This document shows positions 24,606 to 36,912 of a DNA stretch of 64,000 nt, in pieces (the first letter of the stretch is position 1; each line of letters opens with the position of its first letter). Under the pieces are notes generated by a model. It was not told the origin of the DNA. It worked only from the letters and a program-made list of their open reading frames with translations, and made no database searches. This stretch comes from Spirodela intermedia (taxonomy: Eukaryota; Streptophyta; Magnoliopsida; Alismatales; Araceae). The position numbers and the translations under genes are program-made. The stretch is taken from assembly GCA_902729315.2 (NCBI GenBank), contig LR746276.1:3454169-3518168 (forward strand), read 5' to 3'.

Positions 24606-26441
24606 ATGGCGACGCCGGAGCCGGAGGAGGAAGGGGGCGGTGGGGGGTTGGAGGTGAAGTCGGGGGCTCGGCCGCCGTGGGTGGGGCTGGGGGCGGCGGT
24701 GTGGGTGCAGATGGCGGCGGGGAGCGGCTACACTTTCCCTCTCTATTCCCACTCGCTGAAGTCGGTGCTGGGGCTAACGCAGCAGCAGCTCACCATCCTC
24801 GGCGTGGCGAATGACGTCGGCGAAAACGTCGGCGTCCTCCCCGGCGTCGTCTGCAACCGCCTCCCCCCCTGGGCCATCCTCCTCGTCGGCGCCGCCTGCA
24901 GCTTCCTCGGTTTCGGCGTCCTCTGGCTCGCCGTCAGCCGCACCGTCACCACCATACCCTACTGGCTCGTACGCCCTCTCTCTCTCTCTCTTCCTATCTC
25001 TCTAGGGTGGTCGTCCCCCAGGATGAAGATGACGAGGTTTTCCTGGTTCTGCTTCTGTTCTGGTGGTGATCGGCAGCTGTGGATCGCGCTGGTGGTCGCC
25101 ACCAACAGCAGTGCCTGGCTGGGGACGGGGGTGGTGGTGACCAACATGCGGAACTTCCCGCTCAGCCGGGGGACGGTGGCAGGGCTGCTCAAGGGCTACG
25201 CCGGGCTGAGCGCCGCCGTGTACACCGAGATCTACGCCGGCGTGCTTCGCAACTCGTCCACCGGCCTGCTGCTGCTGCTCACCCTGGGGATCCCCGCCGT
25301 CTCCGTCCTGTCAATGTACTTCATCCGGGCCTGCGCGCCGGTCCCCGGTGACGCCGCCACCGACCGCGGCCACTTCCTGTTCATCCAGCTCGCCAGCGTG
25401 CTGCTGGGCATCTATCTGCTCACCACGACCCTGCTGGATGACGTCCTGACGGTCGGCAGGGCCGTCTCCTATGCCTTCGTCGCCGGCATGGTGGCGCTGC
25501 TGCTCTCTCCCCTGGCCATCCCACTGAAGATGACCATCTTCCCGGCTATCCCATCCCTTCCTCCGCCGCCGGAGAAGGAGGAGGAGTCGTCGCCGGAGGA
25601 GCCGCTGCTCCGGTCGGTATCCTCGTCGTCGGCGAAGCTGCAGGAGAGCGGCGACGAGGTCTCCGACGTGGACATCCTCCTGGCGGTGGGGGAGGGCGCG
25701 GTGAAGAAGAAGAGGAAGCCCAGACGGGGGGAGGACTTCGACTTCCTCGAGGCCCTCGTCAAGGCCGACTTCTGGCTCCTTTTCCTGGTTTACTTCCTCG
25801 GCGTCGGGTCCGGCGTGACCGTCCTGAACAACCTCGCCCAGATCGGGATCGCCTCCGGCGTGGAGGACACCACCATCCTCCTCTCGCTCTTCAGCTTCTG
25901 CAACTTCCTCGGCCGCCTCGGCGGCGGCGTCGTCTCCGAGCACTTCGTCCGCTCCAGGGCCCTCCCCAGGTCCATCTGGATGGGGCTCACGCAGCTGGCC
26001 ATGGTCCTCGTCTTCCTCCTCTCCGCCTCCGCCCCCACCGCCACGCTCTACGCCTCAGTGGCGCTCCTCGGCGTCTGCTATGGCGTGCAGATCTGCATCA
26101 TGGTGCCGACGGCGTCGGAGCTCTTCGGCCTGAAGGACTTTGGGATCATCTACAACTTCCTCTCCCTCGGGAACCCCATTGGCGCCTTCCTCTTCTCCGG
26201 CCTCCTTGCTGGCTACGTCTACGACCGGGAGGCGGAGCGGCAGCGCCGCGGCTTCCACGACGCGCCGCCCGGCAGCTCCTGCGTGGGACCGGGCTGTTTC
26301 AGGCTCACGTTCCTCTTCCTGGCCGCTGTCTGCGGCCTGGGCAGCCTGCTGAGCGTGATCCTCACCGTGAGGATAAGGCCCGTGTACCGGATGCTCTACT
26401 CCGGCGGGTCCTTCCAGGTTCGCCGGAGCCCGAAGCGCTGA
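24606..26441 (+). CDS. Nodulin-like / NFD4-type major facilitator protein
   Basis: Two exons, 24606-24968 and 25077-26441, encode 575 residues. The N-terminal half is a Nodulin-like domain (from about residue 25: WVQMAAGSGYTFPLYS, then GVANDVGENVGVLPG and NMRNFPLSRGTVAG). The C-terminal half is a second MFS bundle beginning near residue 345, after an acidic, basic and serine-rich cytosolic loop. About 12 hydrophobic segments are visible. Members are plant membrane transporters of mostly unknown substrate; NFD4 itself was named for a nuclear-fusion defect. The 108-bp intron is a multiple of three and free of stops, so the frame runs through it. I removed it because it encodes a CT-repeat-derived insert exactly where the family reads PYWLLWIALVV. 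A CT-rich tract lies about 75-95 bp upstream of the ATG. Confidence 0.92.
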   Translation: MATPEPEEEGGGGGLEVKSGARPPWVGLGAAVWVQMAAGSGYTFPLYSHSLKSVLGLTQQQLTILGVANDVGENVGVLPGVVCNRLPPWAILLVGAACSFLGFGVLWLAVSRTVTTIPYWLVRPLSLSLPISLGWSSPRMKMTRFSWFCFCSGGDRQLWIALVVATNSSAWLGTGVVVTNMRNFPLSRGTVAGLLKGYAGLSAAVYTEIYAGVLRNSSTGLLLLLTLGIPAVSVLSMYFIRACAPVPGDAATDRGHFLFIQLASVLLGIYLLTTTLLDDVLTVGRAVSYAFVAGMVALLLSPLAIPLKMTIFPAIPSLPPPPEKEEESSPEEPLLRSVSSSSAKLQESGDEVSDVDILLAVGEGAVKKKRKPRRGEDFDFLEALVKADFWLLFLVYFLGVGSGVTVLNNLAQIGIASGVEDTTILLSLFSFCNFLGRLGGGVVSEHFVRSRALPRSIWMGLTQLAMVLVFLLSASAPTATLYASVALLGVCYGVQICIMVPTASELFGLKDFGIIYNFLSLGNPIGAFLFSGLLAGYVYDREAERQRRGFHDAPPGSSCVGPGCFRLTFLFLAAVCGLGSLLSVILTVRIRPVYRMLYSGGSFQVRRSPKR

Positions 26442-27563
26442 ACAGCGGCGCCGACCGGGGGGAGTCCTGATGAACTGTCTCCCACAACTTCACTCGCCTA
26501 GTACAGAGTAGAAGGCAGAAACTCCAACCCCCCCCTCCCGCTGTGTGTGTAATTCCTTCCAAATTTGGGGCTGGTTTTCAGGGGACAGAATCCTCTCCAT
26601 CCTTCACAGGTCGACGGATCTGGCCGGCGGCGATCTCTGGCCTAACCAGAGCTGCAAGAGCATGGAGTTTCTTTAGAGACGGTAGGGCACATTGGTCTCT
26701 TTGCCAGTGAGCACTCTGCCGGTCAGGCAGGCATTTCAACAAACAGCTAGTGATTACTTCACATTCTCACTCTCTCTCTCTCTCTCTCTCTCTCGGTCTC
26801 TAAGTCCAAGGCGTTCACGGAAGGCCACAGGCGCAGGGGAATGAACTCGTTGTCCTCTGGGGAAGGATGCATGTGACCTATCATTTTGGACCTTAAAACA
26901 AGATCCATGGCAGGAGAGAGAGAGAGAGAGGTGAGGGGCAAGCCCATATATACACCACGACTCCATATTATGCCTCTTCTCTGGAACAGTTGGCGTGAAC
27001 TCCTATAAATTATTTAACAGGTTCAGCTTTTCAAGATCAAACCCAACTGAAGGAACCCAGCCTACTTTTCCAGAAATCCTTCCATTCCTTTCTGCGTTGA
27101 AGTAGGAAAAAAAAAAACAGGAAAAAGGATTGGAGTTCATCTTGCCCAGACGTTCATAAGTTTACATAAATAATCCGGCAGGGAAATATTGCCGATAGCC
27201 CAAACAAGTTCTATCCATGTGCCACAAATGATATACATCCCCTCCCTTCATAGGAAGAACAACGTGTTCATAATTAGACCCAAGTTTGGGGAATTGGGTA
27301 TGCGTTCAATATGTGAGAGGAATATTTTTAACAAGATAAGGATGGTGGGTATTACGCCCAAAGAATCCAATTTTAGGAGATCTGACCAAGAGGAGTACCT
27401 CATTCCAGCTGTCTGCGGGAGATCCAGGATGGAGATCTCCACCGTCGCCATTAATGGAGGAGGGGGGGGGGGGGGCGGCTCTTCAAGACCAGGCGCGTCG
27501 TTAGTCGGTCCCACGCTCAAATGGTGAGGAAGTCACAGTGGCGGTGGGTCTGGATCACCCACT
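26442..27563. other. Convergent intergenic region between the two transporter genes
   Basis: About 1.1 kb holding the 3' flanks of the NFD4-type gene (+) and the AVT6-type gene (-). It has a CT microsatellite (26766-26794), a shorter GA run (26913-26930) and a G run near 27462. I see no coding sequence. Confidence 0.7.
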
Positions 27564-28988
27564 TCAGTCACTGATGCTGAAGACGTTTCCCACGATTCCA
27601 ACTATGCCGGCCGCCACCGCCAGCACGAGCATCAGCCAGGCCATGATCTTCTCTGATCTTCGTACTGTCTTCTTCGCCGGGTCACTGAGCTTAAGGGCGA
27701 TGAGGGAGGGGAAGATGAATCCCAGGGAAAGCCCCGTGGTGGCGCCGGTGAACTTGAAGGCAACCCAGATGTTGGGGATCCTGGTGGAGCCCAGGTAGAT
27801 CGCCGACAGCAGCACCGCCGTCAGGACCAGCGTCTTCGCCCTCCCCGGCGGCGATTTCCCCCGGAAGACGAGGTTCCCCACCGTCTGCCGCAGGGAGAAG
27901 TGGATCACGGGAAAGACGAGAACTAGGTGGAGGACGTAGCCCACCCTGACGAGGTCGTTGAGGACGGAGCTGAAGCGGAAGTCCAGGTCCTGGTCGAAGT
28001 TGATCAGCACGTCGGGCTGGGTTTCGTCCCCGAAGAGGAGGTAGCCGGAGATGGCGGTGCAGGCGTAGACCGCCACGCAGAGCGAGGTGGTGATTCTGCT
28101 CACCCGGTTCATCTTCTCCGACGACGGCCCTCGGAGCTCGTTGTAGATGGGCTGCACGTTGAAGTGGCAGACGTAGGCGTTGGTCATGATGGGAACGACT
28201 ACGAGCAGGTCAAGAATGGCGGCACTGGAGCTGAAATCCGGCCCCATTCGCGGGGTCTCGGTGGTTCCCCGGAGGAATCTGATGACGGCGATCGCGCAGG
28301 AGACGACCACGAAGAGGACAGCGAGGGCAATGGAGGCCGCCGACGAGAGGCTCAGGGAGTCGATCCCCTCCAGCGCGCAGAGCGGCAAGAGGAAGAGGAC
28401 GAGGACGATCAAGATGACGAGCCTCCGGTCCTCCCAGATGCCCCTGCCGAACCACTGGTAGAACACGCCGCTGTGGTTCGCAGAGCCCGACATGACGTCG
28501 CCGATGATGATGAGGTAGACGATGAGGATGCCGGCGTTGTTGACGACGACGCAGGCCTCGGCGATGGCGCGGGCGGGGCGACCGAGGGCGGTGCGGACAA
28601 CGTCGCCGTAGGAGGCGGCACCGGAGAGGACGGAGAAGCGGACGAGGAACTCGATGCTGATCTCGGAGAGGAGCCCCATCAGGACGATGGAGACGAAGCC
28701 CAGGGCGAGGCCAAGAACCTTCATGGCCGCCGGAAGGGCCATGATGCCGGCACCGATGACGGAGGTAGCCAGGTTGAAGACTGCACCGGGGACTCCAGAG
28801 CCCCCTGGCCTTTCCGCCGCCGCCCTCTTCCCCCCTTCGTTGCCATCGGATCTGCCGGAGCTGCCGTTAACGATGAGGGGAAGATCATCCTTGTCGTTTT
28901 CCTCTTCGTATACACGGCGGAATTTGGGGATCACGCCGTCGCCGGCGCGTTGCGGCTGGAGCTCGACGGCGGTGTAGCCGTTGTCCAT
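27564..28988 (-). CDS. AVT6-type amino-acid transporter (AAAP/SLC38-like)
   Basis: A single uninterrupted exon encodes 474 residues beginning at the ATG at 28988. The transmembrane region begins near residue 66 with VFNLATSVIGAGIMALP, the first-helix signature of the AVT6/SLC38 group. About 11 hydrophobic segments follow, including MTNAYVCHFNVQPIYNEL and a late IPNIWVAFKFTGATTG. The first 65 residues are hydrophilic and cytosolic. AVT6 proteins in Arabidopsis export acidic and other amino acids from the vacuole; the substrate here is inferred from family only. The gene is very GC-rich at third positions, which leaves a 405-codon open frame on the opposite strand that is a shadow. A GA run at 29228-29253 (CT on the sense strand) lies about 240 bp upstream. 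Confidence 0.92.
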   Translation of the reverse strand: MDNGYTAVELQPQRAGDGVIPKFRRVYEEENDKDDLPLIVNGSSGRSDGNEGGKRAAAERPGGSGVPGAVFNLATSVIGAGIMALPAAMKVLGLALGFVSIVLMGLLSEISIEFLVRFSVLSGAASYGDVVRTALGRPARAIAEACVVVNNAGILIVYLIIIGDVMSGSANHSGVFYQWFGRGIWEDRRLVILIVLVLFLLPLCALEGIDSLSLSSAASIALAVLFVVVSCAIAVIRFLRGTTETPRMGPDFSSSAAILDLLVVVPIMTNAYVCHFNVQPIYNELRGPSSEKMNRVSRITTSLCVAVYACTAISGYLLFGDETQPDVLINFDQDLDFRFSSVLNDLVRVGYVLHLVLVFPVIHFSLRQTVGNLVFRGKSPPGRAKTLVLTAVLLSAIYLGSTRIPNIWVAFKFTGATTGLSLGFIFPSLIALKLSDPAKKTVRRSEKIMAWLMLVLAVAAGIVGIVGNVFSISD

Positions 28989-29222
28989 CGCCGGAGCAGA
29001 GCGATCGACCGGAGGTGGGCGACGAAATCAGGACCGGATGTGGGTAGTGGACATCAGCTTCCGGGGGCGATGCAGGCGCCTGCAAACCCTTCCTCTCTTT
29101 CAGGGGGATCCGGCGGCGATGGGGGAGAAAGAGAGACGACCTGAGGGGCGCCGCCAAAGGGTCAGATGTGGGCTTTTACAGATCTCCTTCGACCAACCCG
29201 ATTGGGGGGGGGAAGGAGAGGG

Positions 29223-29258
<36 letters not shown>

Positions 29259-30479
29259 GAAGGAAGGTACCTTCGGTCTTCCAATCTCTTTAGAAGAATA
29301 AAAATGCTTTCTAGTTCGCGGTGCACAACGCCATTCCAAGGCCTATCTCCCTTGAGTTCGCGGACCTTGTGCACCGCGGTGCACATAGTTTCTTACATAT
29401 TACGTCAGTGTTTTATTGGCCCATGTGGCCCGAGAGTACCATTCGGCCTTCGTTCCTGTGCATTTCCGCGTCGTCGAAGTCAAAAGTCAGAGATCCGCGT
29501 CGTCAAACATTCGGTTTCTTCAGTTGTCAAGTCCTTTCTCAATTGTGTATTATTTATTTAATTATCTCTTTTCTTTTCAATAGTTAAATGGTTAGAGATA
29601 AGATTTGATGAGTAAGTTGATTGTGGGCCATATTTATTCAATCCGTGGTCATTATTCACTGTCATTTAAATCTATTTCTATAAATATTCTTCAGGCAATA
29701 TATTTTCTCTAGAATTACTTTTTCCTCTACTTTAGCAACATATTACATTTCTTGACTTGATTTTATTTTTTTGTTGATTGAATGATCTAGCTCTTATTCT
29801 ATTAAAATTATTTCCATTATTCAATTCTCACTTTTATATGTTCTACAATTTCTCACATAAGGTAAGTTTCATGGTTAGTTGGGGAAAAAAGTTAAGCCAA
29901 CTTCACTAAAAGTAAATGAACATTAACCTTTTCAAATCCCTTGACCATTGTGCTAAGTTATAGGGCTTCAAATGGGATTTGAAACTTATAAAGTATTCAA
30001 TCACAAAAAGGCATTTCAAAAAGCATATAAAGCAAAAAAGCAAAGTGCATTGGAGACAATATTTCAATAAAAAAATGAAGTTAGCATTACTAAAGGCCAT
30101 GACAAAGTAACCAAAATATTTCATTTATCATATCGCTGAATTTTACGGATCATAGTACATTAAAGAAAAAAATTGTATACTAAGTTTGTCTTTCTATTAT
30201 GTTGTAGAAGAGTGTAGTGTTAGCTTTATATGTCAATACACCAAAAGGGGTGGGGGTCAATTGGTAGCATTTAATTTTTTTATTCTCTGCTCATTATCTG
30301 TATAGTGGTTTAATCACTAGACCTCCACTTTTCATGTACCACACATGTTGTCATTTACTTAGGTTTTACTATTTTTTTTTTGAAATACATTTCGAATTAC
30401 AAGTTTTAAGTAATTTTCTATTAGATTTAACAACACCAAATTTAGGATATCACTTAGAAATATTTTTCTAAATAACAGT

Positions 30480-30990
30480 TTTAGGATGTAAAACCAGAGA
30501 AGAATCCACTCCCTACTTACAATTTTACAACTCTATTAGGGTAAATAGATAAAATATACTCCTCTCTTGTAGATTCATGACTCTAAGGGATCAAAGAACA
30601 TTAACAACTACTAATTTCTTATAGATTTAGGTGTTAAATGGGCCTTGAGTGCCAATTCACCTACAAACAAATGAAGAATGTGTTAGTGTTTAACTGTTCA
30701 ACTCTTAACACTCAATTTTCTAAATTTTTTGTTTGAGAAGTGTTGACATGGAAGAGTCATGTAGAGCTTAAATGGTAGCTGGTTAACATTTTCTTTTCAA
30801 TGGTCAAAGATTTATCAATCAAGCTTGGACTACTCAAAAGGAAGACGTTTTATCTTGAAGCTTTTTCTTTAAAATTTTTTCTTAAATTTTTACTTTCATA
30901 CTTTAGTTCTAGTGGATTTAAGTGTCTCCTTATATTGCATATTTTGTCTTTGACATCCAAATTATTAGGCTTCCTATTGCTGTTTTTAAT
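30480..30990. repeat. Dispersed diverged repeat, copy 1
   Basis: Shares order and sequence with 33700-34160. In both, a GGNCCTTGAGT segment is followed about 115 bp later by AAATTTTTT..GTTNGAGAA, then AAGNTTGGACTNCTCAAA, then a CCAAATTATTAGG or CATCAAATTAGG segment. Many substitutions and small gaps indicate an old duplication or two copies of one transposon. Confidence 0.6.
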
Positions 30991-31414
30991 GCATAAATAT
31001 GTGCATCTAGAGTCTAAAATTTAAACCCCAGAAATAATCATAAATATGTTAAAATTCATAAAAAGTTGAAACTTTCACATTTTGATGTTAATTTCATGCA
31101 TTGTGTTCCTCTTTTTGTTTTATCTCTAATGGGACTTACATGCATGGGGTACCAATTTTCATAGAAAATTATTTCATGCAATTTTAAGTATAAATATTAA
31201 CAATTTTACCTTTGAATTTTTTTCTCAACATTATCAATCATAAAAATTAACCATTCTACACTTGAGGAAATTTTGCTTAAAAATTTAAACATTCCTCGAT
31301 AACAAAACAATCAAGACCATATGTATACATAATTATACTAATGTGAATTTACACAATTACCTCTCCATACATGTTTTCACAATCAAAATAATTCAGGTCC
31401 CAAATGCTTTCAAT

Positions 31415-31440
31415 CTCCCCCCTTTTTTATGGTGACAAAA
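31415..31440 (-). other. Possible remnant of a copia-type polypurine tract
   Basis: On the minus strand this reads AAAAAAGGGGGGAGATTGAAA. Plant Ty1-copia (Sirevirus-like) elements carry AAGGGGGAGATTG just before the 3' LTR. No LTR pair or pol frame is visible around it, so it is at best a fragment. Confidence 0.3.
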
Positions 31441-33699
31441 CATACATGTATGGAAGAATCAAATGGAGTGAAATTCTCAATGATATGGAATATCATACTA
31501 ATTAGATAGACATGATTTCAAAGAGTCATAATTAATTTAAAAATTGAAGGTTGGGGTTTTAATTTCACAAAATTTGAAGTTATTTTATATCAATTTGATA
31601 GATTATAACATTCAGCCATAGGAGGACAATATTGGTTTTTTTATGACCCTCTCATCTAAAAACTCTAAGACATCCATATATTTGATAGATCGAGAGAAAA
31701 CTTTTAAAAATTTTAAATTACATATTCTAAAGTTTTGAATCGTAACTCCAAATATATTTCAGACTTTTATAGACAAATGACAAAAGCCACCACCAAATTC
31801 ATTGACCTTTAACACCTCCAACTTCATTGGAGGGTTGAATAAATAATATCCTAATTCTTTTATTCTTCAACTAATTTATTTTCCCTTCTTAATTCTTAAG
31901 ATTTAAACATCAAGATGAGTGTTTCACACTCTATCTTTATAATGGTTTGCTCACTAGGCCTACTCTATGTTCTAACTACCATATGGATCACTACTTTCTT
32001 GATTTTCACTAAATCCTTGATAAAATATATATTGGTTATAATAGGTTTAGCTAATTTATGATCTGACGTGACTTAGTCGTTGTATAGTAAATCACGCAAA
32101 TTTAAAATTTATAAAACTAGAAAATACGAATTTTTAGATATTTATAAGTATTTTTGAACAAATATATCAAGTATAATTCAATAAAACTTTCAAAAATAGT
32201 GATAATTTTTCAGATCAATCATAAGGATATAATATAATACCTGGTAATTATTCAGAATTTTCCTCAAAGAATACTATTTTCTATAAATTTTATACTAAGA
32301 AATAAAAAAAGAAATATATTTAAAATTCATAAAAAAAGAAAATAAGAGTGCGGTCGTCAAGATGATGTTAGCACCCGGCAAATGCGAATCGGGTGGAAAT
32401 ATAATTCCACTTGATGATTCTTACATAAGCGATTACAAATAATTTAATTGAGTAAATTAAGATCTGTAAAAACCGAAAAAATCGTAATAAAACGAAGTAT
32501 ATCTTGGTAAATTTAAAATCAACAAATTATCACTAAATGAAGCGGAAATTAAGTTGAAAGTAGGAAAATAGAGTTCCGACATCGCAGTGGCAATGCGTCG
32601 GCGATGTACTGGAATCCTGAGCATTCGAGAGGATCGTCATGTAGTGTCCATGGCTTCAAAGGTTCTCCTTGGACAAGGATGGCATGGGCAATCTTTAGAT
32701 CTCCTTGCGAAGTTTAGAGATCAATGAAATGGGTTGTCGAATCATCTCCGGCAGCTGTCACTTGGCAGAGTGGAAAAACGACGACTTTGCGACTCTTCAA
32801 CGGCTGTCACTCGACGGAGAGGAATTGAATGGAGGTGGGGTGCGTGTCAAAGAGTTTCATCTTCAAGTCCGCGCAGTAAGAGGAGGCTCTTTATCACATC
32901 TGGTACACTCTCAGGAGGTGGTGACTCGTCTCCCGGCAGATCGTCCTCTTTCCGACAACGGCTTGTTTGTCGATCAATCGAAGATGCTTTACTCGATGGA
33001 TTCGCGATCCTTTTATCGTGAATCATTTGACAATTTTAATAACAATGCTCTGCGAATCGCGTTGACGAGATTTTCGCCGATGATCTAGTGATTCTGGTTG
33101 CTTAATCCTTCACCAACGATCTGTAGGAAAGTTGCGATAATCAAATAAAAAAATATGAGTTTTAACTCTAGGAGGATTTGAACCCATGCTAATTGTTCCA
33201 CTTTTTTTAGGGAAAGTGTGACATGGGTTTAGTCTCACATCGCTTGTGCGCTGAAGTTTCTAACGAATATATAATAATATTACATTTCCGATTAAGTTAT
33301 TTTCTCGTGCATGTACGACCACTCATTGCCCCACAGTCAGCTGGCCACTAGTGACGTGGAAGGGGAGTGGCGCACACGTGCCCCTATCGGTCCAAGCCGC
33401 TCGAGCCCCTGCTCGCGGCTACTCCCCGACTACGCTTCCGACCCGCTTGTGGTCCTAGTTGGCTGGCAAGTCTCCCCCCCCCCCCCCCATTTTGTTTTAT
33501 TTTTATTTTTATTTCTTTTTCTTGATTTATCTCAAAAGTAAGACTATAAAAATCATATAAATTCATATAAAATCACATATTTACCTAAAAAATTACTTTA
33601 ATCAACTGAAAACCACTTTTCACACTTTAACACAAATATAAGTCTATTTATCATGAGTTAAGGCTAAAACTATATTATTTACTAATTATTAACTCATGA

Positions 33700-34160
33700 T
33701 AATGAAGACTTATTATGATCCCCCTCAAGTCTCCTCCTTCATATTCAAAGCTCGAAGAAACTAAATAGAGGAGACCCACTCCTCTTCTAATCACATATCT
33801 AGGGGGTCAAAGAAGGTTATCAATACATAATGTCTTTTTGATTCATACTCTAGATGGACCTTGAGTACTAATGCATTCTTAAAACACATGAATTATGTGT
33901 TACTATTTATTTTATGTAGGTTGTTAATTTCTTAGTGGCTTCAATCTTGTAAATTTTTTTGTTGGAGAAAGTTTGGTATAGAGTCTCATGGAGTTTTGAG
34001 CAACAACTAGTTGACACTATTTTTTGGGACTCAAGGATGTAGTAATTAAGTTTGGACTCCTCAAAGGAAAGTGGTGGATGTCCATCAAATTAGGTTCCTA
34101 ATAGTGTTAAGAGACAAGTCCCCTCCTTGGATAGCAACACAAATGCAAAACATTGAGTGA
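33700..34160. repeat. Dispersed diverged repeat, copy 2
   Basis: Partner of 30480-30990 in the same orientation, with the same succession of conserved blocks. No protein frame crosses it. Confidence 0.6.
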
Positions 34161-35516
34161 TAGAGGAAAGAACAGAAAGAGATATCAGATGTCATGTGAC
34201 TCAAAGAATTTTGCTACATCAATGGTCACACAAACTTGTTGTTTTGGAGAGAGAATCATCTCACATGCATTACAAGAGGCTGCAGTAACTGTGTAGATAT
34301 AAATGATAATAATGCTTGTAATAAATTTTGGTCCACTATTTGTTCAAGACTCTGCCTATTATTCTTCACATATATCTAATAGTTTCAATATATTCAGTTT
34401 AATATAGGTTTTGAATGAGTTTCTGACCTTGCAACCTTTGTGATTCATGCTTTTACATTTTTAAGCCAGCTAGGTCACCAATTATGAGCCTGTCTTTTCT
34501 TAAAATAGGGCTCTACATAATTTAGTTGACAATGCAATGACACATGTATTGAGAAATCAAGCTTGATGGGGATTATGATTCAATAATATAATTCTAAGTG
34601 TTAGAATATGACATTTGATCTACTTTATTTTGGAATCTTTTTTGTATCCTAAAATATGAGGTTTTGATATTTAGTCTGCAAAGTAGTTTCTCATATATTG
34701 ATATATAAAACTTTATTGTTCTATTATTTATGCAATGTATTTTCTATGTGCTCAAATGTGTTGCTTGATGCACCTCATTATTGTATAATGCATTTTTATG
34801 TATTGAATTGTGGGGCTTAATATTTTATGTCTGCTCTAATGTAATTACTCATCAAGTAAAATGTGGCTTAATATACTTCGTTTGTTTGCAATGTAAAATA
34901 TGAGGCTTGATGAATTTTGTCCATATGCACCATAATTCTTAATATAAATGGAAATATAGAGATTACATTGATCCAACCCAACTTCCCAAATTTGGTTTAT
35001 AATTTGATCCAGGCCAATATTCCAGACTTCCATTTTTCCTCTGCATCAAGTTCATAGAATACTTAAGTTGGACCAAATCTTCTTCCGACTTCATCGCTTG
35101 AAATGTTTCAATCGAAGAGCTCTGCCGACTCCTATTCTACTTCGCCAAGTTCATAGGCTCCTAATCTACCCCAATAAGGTTTCAAGATTGACAATCTCTT
35201 TCAAGTCGAGGGAGGAGACACTTCCAGAACCCAGGAAAAAGACCTGCTCCAGCTTTGTGAGACTTGGTAAGCTACAATAGAATCTCGAAGACCATCTCGT
35301 GGGAAAGAACACCTTGCTGAAACTATCAGAGTTTTCTTTCACAGCTCTCGCTAGATGTGGGGGAATGGTTGATTCTTGAGCACCTTGTGCTTCCTCACGG
35401 AGACCACTCGCAATAATGTTCTGAATATACATCTATATTTCTACGTTTGAATTTTCTTGAGCGTCTTCATTCATTTGAAGAACGCTCAGACCGCCTCTTG
35501 GCCTCGTCCCGGCAGG

Positions 35517-36857
35517 TCACTCGCAAGCTTTGGCCTCCAAATTCGGAAAGATGACGAAGACGACGGATAAGGGCGAGACGGTGACTGGAAAACTCAGAGG
35601 GGTCAGGATGGGATCCATGGCTGGGAGGTCCCCAGTCTCCGTGAGCTCAAGCGGGTGCCCATTGAGAAGCATGGTTTTGCTCTGGTAGTTGCCCCCAGCG
35701 GCGGTCAGATGATACTCTTCCCTCCGGGGACTGGCCTCGGAAATTCTCCTGCCGACCCAGGACACGGCTCTCTTGAGATGCCGGATGACTGCATCGTCCC
35801 TCTGGATGCCGTTTCCCTCGGCCACAAGAACCTTCAGGTCGTTCCTCACAGTGACGACAAATCTGGTCGTCTTGCTCAGGTTGATGAGGAGCAGCGAGAC
35901 CCCCGCCTGCGCAACACCAACCAGAGAAGAGACGGGGGCGTATCAGACGGAGGCTACAGGATCAGACCTCCGGGAAACTCCGGCAAAACTTCTAACACTC
36001 ATTAGTGGAGCTTTCCGAATAGGGAAAATCATTTCTCTTCGACGACGGAGATCAAAACATGAAAACCATTTCAGAAAATATTTGAACGAATGAGGTTTAC
36101 TTGGTGCTTGGCGCAGTGGGCATGGGCTCGCAGGAACGAGGACCCGCTGATGCCAATATCCAGAACTCTCCTCTCCATCAGTCGATGCCACAGAATGGCG
36201 CTGAACCAGAGAGGCCGCAATAAGTAATATTTAAAACGCGAGGATTATCATCTCCCTTACTTAAAACGTATCAAAATTAGTGACCTGTAGTAATCGGGGT
36301 TCGGCTTGAAATTCTTCACGTCTAGGAGACCATAGTTGCCGCCTATCAAGGACTGTCTGCAGTAGACCTTGGTGTTGTACTTGGCAGCCAGCCCCAGTTG
36401 ATCCAGGTACCTGCAGCGTGCGTGATTAGGTAATACCCTGCGATGACCGTTGACTTTATGGATAGGATGAACGACGCTGACCATAAGCTGTTGACGAAGG
36501 TGTCGGAGATGAGACGGCCACCGCTGGTGTAGGACCCGCCGGCCTCGCTGATCCACGCAGAGGCCCACGGCCCGTGCTTGTTTAACGTCTGTTCGAGGTC
36601 TCTGAACGTGTTGCCCGCGTAATCTAGATGCCGGTAGTCCAAGATCCTGTCCACAAGGTTGGGATCGTTTCCTGGAAGCGAATAGGATGCAGTCATCGAG
36701 AGAAATTCTCCGACCCATGAAGGATTCAGATATCTTCTGATATCGATAGTTAATTACAAGCTCCAAAGAATGATGCCGTCGGACATCGCTGGTCCATTTG
36801 AGGGCTCATGTTCTTGTTTCTTGTTAACTCCATATATAGGGCAATATATGCATATGT

Positions 36858-36912
<55 letters not shown>

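Larger units (their letters stand above)
28989..35516. other. AT-rich, gene-free region with repeat debris
   Basis: About 6.5 kb. 28989-29570 is the AVT6-type 5' flank. From about 29570 to 35440 the DNA is strongly AT-rich with no frame resembling a protein. It holds a pair of diverged repeats (30480-30990 and 33700-34160), a possible retrotransposon polypurine-tract remnant near 31415, a GC-rich island at about 32580-33110 and a run of 16 C at 33475-33490. It looks like old transposon sediment. Confidence 0.7.

Noticed and set aside
27927-29144. 405-codon open frame opposite the AVT6-type gene
   Set aside because: Composition follows from GC-ending codons of the real gene; the peptide is Asp/Glu/Gly/Val-rich with no domain, and the minus strand encodes a complete transporter.
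33165-33200. Minus-strand GGTTCAAATCC resembling a Pol III B box
   Set aside because: The flanking sequence does not fold into a tRNA and lacks an A box at the right distance.
36859-36910. Perfect repeats as possible CRISPR arrays
   Set aside because: They are dinucleotide microsatellites without spacers, in a plant nuclear gene.
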